DNA of 14,032 nucleotides from Candidatus Schekmanbacteria bacterium (GTDB lineage: Bacteria; Schekmanbacteria; GWA2-38-11; J061). The notes below the pieces were generated by a model, which was not told where the DNA came from, made no database searches, and saw only the letters and a list, made by a program, of their open reading frames with translations. Of the stretch, positions 13,915 through 14,032 are shown in pieces. How positions within the stretch are numbered: position 1 is the first letter of the stretch; the number at the start of each line of letters is the position of its first letter. Where the stretch lies: assembly GCA_003695725.1 (NCBI GenBank), contig RFHX01000305.1:1-14032 (forward strand), in the 5' to 3' direction. Position numbers and translations under genes: made by a program.

Positions 13915-14032
13915 CCAGCCAATTCAAGAAAAGATTTTTTATGTTTAAGAAGAGAATTTAGCTAAACAAAATATTTCATTCATAAAAGCGTTGAATAGAG
14001 GGTTTCAATTTTTGCTATATAGCTTTCTGCAC
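13915..14032. other. Right-edge region without a supported gene
   Basis: These 118 bases follow the kinase stop. They contain a small palindrome TTTAGCTAAA (13957-13966) but no hairpin followed by a T-run, so no intrinsic terminator is claimed. A 16-codon minus-strand frame runs in from the right edge to a TGA at 13980 and could be the tail of a convergent gene. It is too short to judge. Confidence 0.4.

Noticed and set aside
13980-14030. C-terminal end of a convergent minus-strand gene entering from the right edge
   Set aside because: Only 16 codons plus a TGA are inside the window. The residues look protein-like but cannot be assigned.

Overview
The window reads as a chromosomal segment of an AT-rich, Gram-negative-type bacterium. 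It has two compact housekeeping operons, a Fic-domain gene between two reverse-strand blocks, and a large membrane histidine kinase at the right end. The kinase has a periplasmic CxxCH haem-binding motif, which implies c-type cytochrome maturation and suggests an anaerobic or redox-flexible lifestyle. The overall character resembles Desulfobacterota, Nitrospirota or an uncultured candidate phylum. I cannot fix the phylum from sequence reading alone.

Layout. (1) Positions 1-4668, plus strand: the 3' end of xseA, then xseB, ispA, dxs and a DUF362 gene. This is the common exonuclease VII plus early isoprenoid cluster: dxs makes DXP for the MEP pathway and ispA condenses the C5 units to farnesyl-PP. 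DUF362 is appended with a strong Shine-Dalgarno and an 11-bp gap. (2) 4669-6074, minus strand: pgpA then nadA (phosphatidylglycerophosphate phosphatase; quinolinate synthase). nadA abuts the DUF362 gene tail-to-tail with no intergenic base. (3) 6075-6262: a divergent promoter region of 188 bp with a good sigma70-type promoter for the Fic gene, a perfect 14-bp palindrome and a perfect 14-bp inverted repeat. (4) 6263-7417, plus strand: a Fic AMP-transferase with an inhibitory helix and a C-terminal winged helix. (5) 7419-11114, minus strand: hisB-hisH-hisA-hisF-hisI-coaE, packed with overlaps or gaps of a few bases. hisF starts at TTG, and hisB is best started at the ATG at 11114. (6) 11115-11295: a second divergent region of 181 bp. 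(7) 11296-13914, plus strand: a haem-motif, double-PAS sensor histidine kinase with an apparent insertion in its dimerisation hairpin. (8) 13915-14032: no gene I can support.

Most of the window is orthodox metabolism. Its least ordinary parts are the Fic gene with its operator-like upstream DNA and fused DNA-binding domain, the haem-type kinase with the lengthened dimerisation domain, the DUF362 gene tied to isoprenoid synthesis, and a pgpA promoter that would give a leaderless or nearly leaderless transcript. No RNA gene, insertion sequence, CRISPR array, prophage gene or convincing intrinsic terminator was seen. No stretch longer than 300 bases lacks a gene.
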